A DNA stretch of 10,194 nucleotides, taken from contig JAUILX010000023.1 in assembly GCA_030433395.1 (NCBI GenBank), positions 1 through 10,194 on the forward strand, given 5' to 3'. The position numbers and the translations under genes are program-made. The notes beneath the pieces are model-generated. The model made no database searches. It saw only the letters and a program-made list of their open reading frames with translations, and was not told where the DNA came from. Positions 5,777 to 10,194 of the stretch are shown here, piece after piece (positions within the stretch are counted from its first letter, which is position 1; each line of letters starts with the position of its first letter). The DNA is from Chlamydiia bacterium. Its GTDB lineage: Bacteria; Chlamydiota; Chlamydiia; Chlamydiales; JACKPQ01.

Positions 5777-7527
5777 GCCAAACAACAGGATCTGTATCCA
5801 AAGCTTTCGGAAATTTGCTACACGTTGTCTTTGATGGAAGTATTCGTCAAGGAGAAGTTGGATTTGTAGAAGTGGAAGGACTAAAACTTAAAGCCGAAGT
5901 GATTGAAATTGCTGGGCATGAAGCAAAGGTACAGGTGTTTGAAGATACGCGTGGCGTCAAATGTGGATCTAAGATGACTTTTACAACGCATTTGCTTGAA
6001 GCCGAGCTTGGTCCAGGCCTTATTTCATCCATCATTGATGGTCTGCAAAATCCGCTTGAAAAAGTTGCTGATGCTACAGGCGTTTTCTTGACGCGTGGTA
6101 CTTATGTAGCTCCTCTTGACCACTCAAAACGTTGGGATTTTCAGCCCACGGCCAAATTGGGTGATCATGTTGAAAGGGGAGATTTTTTAGGGTTTGTGAT
6201 GGAAGGGCGCTTTCACCACCAGATTATGGTACCTTTTAAAATGTATGGAAATTTTACGGTTTGTTGGCTTGCCAAACCAGGCAACTACACTCTTGACGAT
6301 GTGATTGCAAAACTTAAAAGTGAAAATGGCGAAGAGCACGAAGTCACTATGGTTCAAAAATGGCCTGTCAAATTGCCGCTTTTTAAAGGTACAAAGGTCC
6401 AAGCAAAGAAGATGATGGACACCGGCTTGCGTACTTTAGACACCATGTTCCCGCTTGTTAAAGGCGGAACGTTTTGCTCGCCAGGGCCTTTCGGGGCTGG
6501 TAAAACAGTGATGCAGCACCACCTTTCTAAATACAGTTCGGTTGATATTGTGGTTATTGTCGCATGTGGAGAGCGGGCGGGCGAGGTTGTTGAGGTTTTA
6601 CGCACCTTTCCTCACTTGACAGATCCTCACACTGGTGATTCCTTAATGAGCCGCACGGTTATTATTTGTAATACCTCATCGATGCCGGTGGCCGCCCGCG
6701 AGGCTTCGGTCTATATGGGTGTGACAATTGGTGAGTATTATCGTCAGATGGGCATCGACGTTTTGCTTTTGGCCGATTCAACATCGCGTTGGGCTCAAGC
6801 CATGCGCGAGATGTCAGGGCGCCTAGAAGAAATACCTGGAGAAGAGGCTTTTCCAGCTTACTTGGCATCACGTATTGCAGCCTTTTACGAGCGCTCGGGC
6901 GTTGTGCGCCTCAAAAACGAAAAACATGGCTCTTTAACTATCGGTGGCTCAGTATCGCCAGCGGGTGGTAATTTCGAAGAACCTGTAACTCAAGCAACTC
7001 TTTCCGTTGTTGGTGCCTTTCACGGCCTATCGCGCCTGCGCTCTGATGCGCGTCGCTATCCAGCTGTAGATCCTCATATCTCTTGGTCAAAGTACCTTGA
7101 CGATGCCGGAAAAGAGTTAGGGGAGGGTTGGTCAAATCAGGTTCGCAAGGTCGCAATCATCTTAAAAGATGGTGATGAGATTGGCAAGCGTATGGAAGTT
7201 GTTGGTGAAGAGGGGGTCAGTGTCGAAGATCTGCAAGTTCACCTTAAAGCCGAGATGTTTGACTTTGTGTATCTTCAGCAAAATGCTTTTGATAAACAGG
7301 ACGCATACTGTCCATTAAAAAGACAGCGCAAGCTGTTTGAACTTATCTGCAAAATTTTTGATGCCCCTCTTATATTTAGCTCTCACGATGATGCGCGCTC
7401 ATTTTATATGGATTTGCAAAACCAACTCAACAATAGTAATTATATTGAATACAATTCAGATCAGTATAAAAAAGCGATGCGCGACATTGAGAAAAAAGTG
7501 ACAGATGCAGCTGGAGATAACACATGA
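5773..7527 (+). CDS. atpA: V-type ATP synthase catalytic subunit A
   Basis: Subunit A carries the ATP-hydrolysing or synthesising sites of the A3B3 head on the cytoplasmic side of the inner membrane. The 584 residues are normal for the family. In order: an N-terminal beta-barrel (about 5-75, including FEDTRGVKCG), the bulge domain special to V/A-type A subunits (about 110-200), and the nucleotide-binding domain with an intact Walker A, GPFGAGKT (238-245, Lys244). These are followed by GERAGE with the catalytic Glu267 and Arg268, the Walker B segment VLLLADSTSRW with Asp335, EIPGEEAFPAYLASR, and the alpha/beta signature PAVDPHISWS; the C-terminal helical domain includes MEVVGEEG. The P-loop Ala242 and the GERAGE spelling differ from the GERGNE of archaeal and Enterococcus enzymes but agree with chlamydial AtpA as I recall it. 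AAGGA (5762-5766) lies six bases before the ATG. It overlaps both neighbours by four bases (ATGA), which suggests coupled translation. Confidence 0.98.
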   Translation: MSQTTGSVSKAFGNLLHVVFDGSIRQGEVGFVEVEGLKLKAEVIEIAGHEAKVQVFEDTRGVKCGSKMTFTTHLLEAELGPGLISSIIDGLQNPLEKVADATGVFLTRGTYVAPLDHSKRWDFQPTAKLGDHVERGDFLGFVMEGRFHHQIMVPFKMYGNFTVCWLAKPGNYTLDDVIAKLKSENGEEHEVTMVQKWPVKLPLFKGTKVQAKKMMDTGLRTLDTMFPLVKGGTFCSPGPFGAGKTVMQHHLSKYSSVDIVVIVACGERAGEVVEVLRTFPHLTDPHTGDSLMSRTVIICNTSSMPVAAREASVYMGVTIGEYYRQMGIDVLLLADSTSRWAQAMREMSGRLEEIPGEEAFPAYLASRIAAFYERSGVVRLKNEKHGSLTIGGSVSPAGGNFEEPVTQATLSVVGAFHGLSRLRSDARRYPAVDPHISWSKYLDDAGKELGEGWSNQVRKVAIILKDGDEIGKRMEVVGEEGVSVEDLQVHLKAEMFDFVYLQQNAFDKQDAYCPLKRQRKLFELICKIFDAPLIFSSHDDARSFYMDLQNQLNNSNYIEYNSDQYKKAMRDIEKKVTDAAGDNT

Positions 7528-8822
7528 AAAAAGTTTACGATCGTATTAACAGTATTCGGGGCAGCTTGGTATCAGTGAAGGCCAAGGGAGTAGCTCTTGG
7601 TGAAATGGCTCAGATTAAGCGCGCATTTGGCCCGACGACATATGCCTCTGTTCTTGCAATCGATGGTGAGAACATAACCCTTCAGGCTTTTGAAGACACA
7701 AGGGGAATCTCAACAGGCGATCAGGTGACATTTCTAAACCGCGATGTCTCTGTTACCTTTGGTGAGAGTCTTTTGGGAAGACGTCTCAGCGGTACAGGTA
7801 ACGCTATTGACGGCGGGCCAAAAGTGAGTGGTCCTCAAGTGCCAATTGGCCAGCCCTCTTTTAATCCTGTTCGCCGCATTGTGCCCCACGAAATGGTGCG
7901 TACAAACATCCCCATGATTGACATGTTTAATTGCTTAGTCAAATCGCAAAAAATTCCGATTTTTTCTGTTGCAGGCGAGCCTTATAATCAGCTTTTAATG
8001 CGCATTGCTAATCAAACAGATGCTGATGTTGTGATTATAGCAGGGATGGGTTTGCGCTATGATGATTATCAAGCCTTCATCGATAATGCTGAAAATTCTG
8101 GATCGTTGGATAAGACTGTGATGTTTGTCCACAAAGCAACAGAGCCTGCTGTTGAATGCACTTTGGTTCCTGATATGGCACTCGCTGCGGCTGAGCAATT
8201 TGCTGTACGCGATAAAAACGTGCTTGTGCTCATGACTGACATGACAGCTTATGCCGATGCTCTTAAAGAGATCATGATCACAATGGATCAAGTTCCATCA
8301 AATCGTGGATACCCTGGATCTCTTTACTCGGACCTGGCTGCTCGCTATGAAAAAGCGGTCGATATCGACGGCAGCGGATCTATCACTATTATCGCTGTGA
8401 CAACAATGCCAGGAGGAGATGTCACCCACCCCATTCCAGATAATACCGGCTATATCACTGAGGGGCAGTTTTATTTACACGATGGCTTTATTGATCCATT
8501 TGGTTCTCTGTCACGCTTAAAGCAGCAAATCATTGGCAAAGCAACTAGAGAAGATCATGGAGATTTAGCTAATACGATGATCCGTCTGTATGCAGAATCG
8601 AAGAAGTCGCGCGAACGTGCAAGCATGGGCTTCCGATTATCTCGTTGGGATGAAAAATTGTTAAAATTTTCTGATCAATTTGAAAAGCAAATGATGGGGC
8701 TTGGCGTCAATATTCCCATTGAAGGGGCCCTTGATTTAGGTTGGAAAATTCTCTTTGAATGCTTCGATTCCCATGAAATAGGCATTAAAGAGTCTCTTTT
8801 AAAGCAATATTGGCCAGGGTAA
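7524..8822 (+). CDS. atpB: V-type ATP synthase subunit B (non-catalytic)
   Basis: Subunit B alternates with subunit A in the hexameric head and completes each catalytic site. The 432 residues are usual for the family. The P-loop position reads SVAGEPYNQL (around 148-157), with no Gly-Lys-Thr, as expected for a B subunit that does not hydrolyse ATP. Arg331 in FGSLSRLKQ corresponds to the arginine finger that reaches into the A-subunit site. Other family segments are PHEMVRTNIPMIDMFN, the conserved VPSNRGYPGSLYSDLA and TTMPGGDVTHPIPDNTGYIT; the protein ends in the chlamydial-style LKQYWPG. TGGAG (7512-7516) lies seven bases before the ATG, which overlaps the atpA stop as ATGA. Three bases separate its stop from atpD. 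Confidence 0.97.
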   Translation: MKKVYDRINSIRGSLVSVKAKGVALGEMAQIKRAFGPTTYASVLAIDGENITLQAFEDTRGISTGDQVTFLNRDVSVTFGESLLGRRLSGTGNAIDGGPKVSGPQVPIGQPSFNPVRRIVPHEMVRTNIPMIDMFNCLVKSQKIPIFSVAGEPYNQLLMRIANQTDADVVIIAGMGLRYDDYQAFIDNAENSGSLDKTVMFVHKATEPAVECTLVPDMALAAAEQFAVRDKNVLVLMTDMTAYADALKEIMITMDQVPSNRGYPGSLYSDLAARYEKAVDIDGSGSITIIAVTTMPGGDVTHPIPDNTGYITEGQFYLHDGFIDPFGSLSRLKQQIIGKATREDHGDLANTMIRLYAESKKSRERASMGFRLSRWDEKLLKFSDQFEKQMMGLGVNIPIEGALDLGWKILFECFDSHEIGIKESLLKQYWPG

Positions 8823-8825
8823 AGA

Positions 8826-9443
8826 ATGGCTCAGATCAAAATGACTAAAAACGAGCTACGTGATCAACAGCGTAAACGATCTCAGCTCGAGCGCTATCTT
8901 CCAACACTTCAGCTTAAAAAAGCGCTATTGCAAACAGAGGTCAATAATGCACAAGTTGAGTTTGAAAGTCTTCAAGCAGTTGCAAAAGAGCAAGAGCTTA
9001 AGATCGCAAAATTCGCTCAGCTATTAACCCACCCATATGCATCTGATCTTGAAGAGCCTTTAAAAATAGTTGAAGTAAAAACCCATTCTGAAAACATAGC
9101 TGGAGTTGAGGTTCCCATTTTTGAAGAAGTTATTTTTCAGCCTATGACTTATCATCTTTTTGATACCCCCTACTGGATTGATAGTGCAATTAACCATTTG
9201 CGTGAGCTTTTAACAACGCGCGAGCACATGCGTGTTGTCATGCAGAAAAAAGCTGCTCTTGAAAAAGAGTTGCGAGAGGTATCAATTCGTGTGAATCTTT
9301 TTGAAAAAGTCTTAATCCCTCGAACAAATGTCAATATTAAGAAAATCAAAGTCTTTTTAGGTGACCAACAATTATCAGCTGTTGCTCAAGCAAAAGTGGC
9401 AAAGACTAAAATCGAAATGCGTAAAAAGGCGGCAATAGCATGA
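8826..9443 (+). CDS. atpD: V-type ATP synthase subunit D (central shaft)
   Basis: Subunit D is the rotating shaft whose long antiparallel helices sit inside the A3B3 head, functionally like F-type gamma. This 205-residue protein matches the family in length and build: an N-terminal helix with MTKNELRDQQRKRSQLERYLPTL, followed by LKKALLQTEVNNAQ; a shorter variable middle section that includes PMTYHLFDTPYWID; and a C-terminal helix with VSIRVNLFEKVLIPRTNVNIKKIK, the conserved segment in which the family has N-A-L-E-x-V-x-I-P. Here Ala-Leu of that motif is replaced (NLFEKVLIP), a mild deviation. The ATG at 8826 uses AGGGT (8816-8820) at the end of atpB as ribosome site, so it depends on ribosomes finishing atpB. 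The end overlaps atpI by four bases. Confidence 0.95.
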   Translation: MAQIKMTKNELRDQQRKRSQLERYLPTLQLKKALLQTEVNNAQVEFESLQAVAKEQELKIAKFAQLLTHPYASDLEEPLKIVEVKTHSENIAGVEVPIFEEVIFQPMTYHLFDTPYWIDSAINHLRELLTTREHMRVVMQKKAALEKELREVSIRVNLFEKVLIPRTNVNIKKIKVFLGDQQLSAVAQAKVAKTKIEMRKKAAIA

Positions 9444-10194
9444 GGAGGACTGTAAAAAAATATGCCTTCATAGGTCTAATGTCGCAAAAGGATGCTTTTT
9501 TTGAAAAAGCACAACAAAGTGGTTTCATCGAATTTATTCCAGCATCTAAGACCAAAAAAGCGCGCCTGCCAAAAGCGCTTGAGGTGTATGTTCAAGCGCT
9601 AAAAATTTTGCGTCACCAAGATGAGTGTGAGCAAGAATCTGTTGGCGGTGCCAAAGTGCTTGCTAATCGAGTTGTGGAGCTTAAACATTTGCTCGCGGCC
9701 CTAGATGATGAAGAGCGCAGCTTGAGCTCAGAGATCGCACGTGTGCGTATTTTTGGGGACTTTGATCTATCTGAGATCGAGCATTCAAAACTCAATCGAC
9801 ACATCCAGTTTTTTACCCGAAAACAGTCAAAGCGTAACCTTAATGGAGAGTTGCCAGAAGATCTTATTTATATCGGTACAGAATTTGACCTTGATTATTT
9901 TGTAAGCGTTTCAAAGGAGCAGGTGCAAATTCCTGATATGATTGAAATGCAAATAGAGCGCCCTCTTGGGGCACTCCAAAGTCGCTTGAGGGAAGTGACA
10001 TTAGAACGTAAGCGGTTTCAAAAAGAGCTTAAGTCACTTGCTGCAAACAAAGCTCTCATTGAAGCTGAATTTATCGATGAACTCAATGTGTACAATTTAG
10101 AATTTGCCCAAAATGAAACAGCTCCTGAGCTTGAAGAAATGCTCTTTGTAGCAGAGTGTTGGATACCTACCATTAAATTGGCAGCTGTTCACAC
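9440..10194 (+). CDS. atpI: V-type ATP synthase subunit I (a-type stator), N-terminal part
   Basis: Subunit I combines a cytoplasmic arm gripping the peripheral stalks with a membrane domain that carries the ion half-channels. The window holds the first 251 codons, all from the arm; the family is roughly 600-660 residues, so the membrane part is missing here. Visible support: the N-terminus MRRTVKKYAFIGLMSQKDAF, typical of the subunit; two long coiled-coil stretches (about 60-105 and 180-215, including RLREVTLERKRFQKELKSL); and the segment LFVAECWIPTIK near the edge, where the family usually has a Gly-Trp-Val-Pro motif and this protein has Cys-Trp-Ile-Pro. The ATG overlaps the atpD stop (ATGA), with AAGG (9425-9428) about eleven bases upstream and GGCGG slightly closer. 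An AGGAGG directly follows the ATG, but the only ATG nearby downstream (9462) is out of frame with an immediate stop, so the start at 9440 stands. Confidence 0.93.
   Translation, partial: MRRTVKKYAFIGLMSQKDAFFEKAQQSGFIEFIPASKTKKARLPKALEVYVQALKILRHQDECEQESVGGAKVLANRVVELKHLLAALDDEERSLSSEIARVRIFGDFDLSEIEHSKLNRHIQFFTRKQSKRNLNGELPEDLIYIGTEFDLDYFVSVSKEQVQIPDMIEMQIERPLGALQSRLREVTLERKRFQKELKSLAANKALIEAEFIDELNVYNLEFAQNETAPELEEMLFVAECWIPTIKLAAVH

Noticed and set aside
7995..8291. 98-codon minus-strand open frame, the longest shadow in the operon
   Set aside because: It is antisense to the conserved core of atpB; the His/Ile/Ser-rich translation reflects the complementary codons of that gene.
9443..9464. 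AGGAGG followed by ATG at 9462 as an alternative atpI start
   Set aside because: The ATG at 9462 is out of the atpI frame and meets a TAG two codons later; the conserved subunit I N-terminus begins at 9440.
9613..9804. 63-codon minus-strand open frame inside atpI
   Set aside because: It is antisense to the coiled-coil arm of AtpI, Ser/Arg-rich as such shadows are, and has no independent support.

Overview
The window looks like a chromosomal segment from a member of the phylum Chlamydiota. I infer a lineage outside the Chlamydia genus itself (Parachlamydia/Waddlia/Simkania-like), but cannot name it. The evidence is a V-type ATPase operon in the chlamydial order atpE - DUF2764 - atpA - atpB - atpD - atpI, whose protein sequences closely match the chlamydial subunits as I remember them, with a transaldolase gene nearby. 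In Chlamydia trachomatis the corresponding genes (CT310 to CT304, with tal as CT313) also lie close together. That comparison is from memory, not from a search.

Layout. Bases 1-818 (minus strand) hold most of a transaldolase gene, tal, which runs off the left edge. A 136-base divergent gap (819-954) follows and carries a good promoter for the rightward gene. Bases 955-3993 encode a 1012-residue, probably all-helical protein that I do not recognise as a named family; it starts with TTG. Its 3' end overlaps by 15 bases the end of a convergent gene (3979-4221, minus) for an 80-residue exported, cysteine-containing, single-span membrane protein. The 158-base gap 4222-4379 holds a leftward promoter for that small gene, a candidate rightward promoter for the ATPase operon, and a possible 23-codon leader ORF whose stop overlaps the atpE start. 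From 4380 to the right edge the V-ATPase genes are packed with 1-4 base overlaps or a 3-base gap, so they almost certainly form one translationally coupled operon. atpI is cut by the right edge, and atpK (the rotor ring) is expected beyond it.

How the genes work together. AtpA (catalytic) and AtpB (non-catalytic, degenerate P-loop) form the hexameric head. AtpD is the central shaft, AtpE the peripheral stalk, AtpI the membrane stator with its cytoplasmic arm, and the DUF2764 protein is probably the socket between shaft and membrane ring, or another stalk part. The complex couples ATP hydrolysis or synthesis to movement of H+ or Na+ across the inner membrane; the ion and direction cannot be read from this window because subunit K and the membrane half of AtpI are missing. 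Transaldolase serves the non-oxidative pentose phosphate pathway and has no direct mechanistic link to the pump.

The less ordinary material is the block between tal and atpE: the large unrecognised protein, the small exported protein, their overlapping convergent ends, and the possible leader ORF. I saw no RNA genes, CRISPR arrays, insertion sequences or convincing intrinsic terminators.
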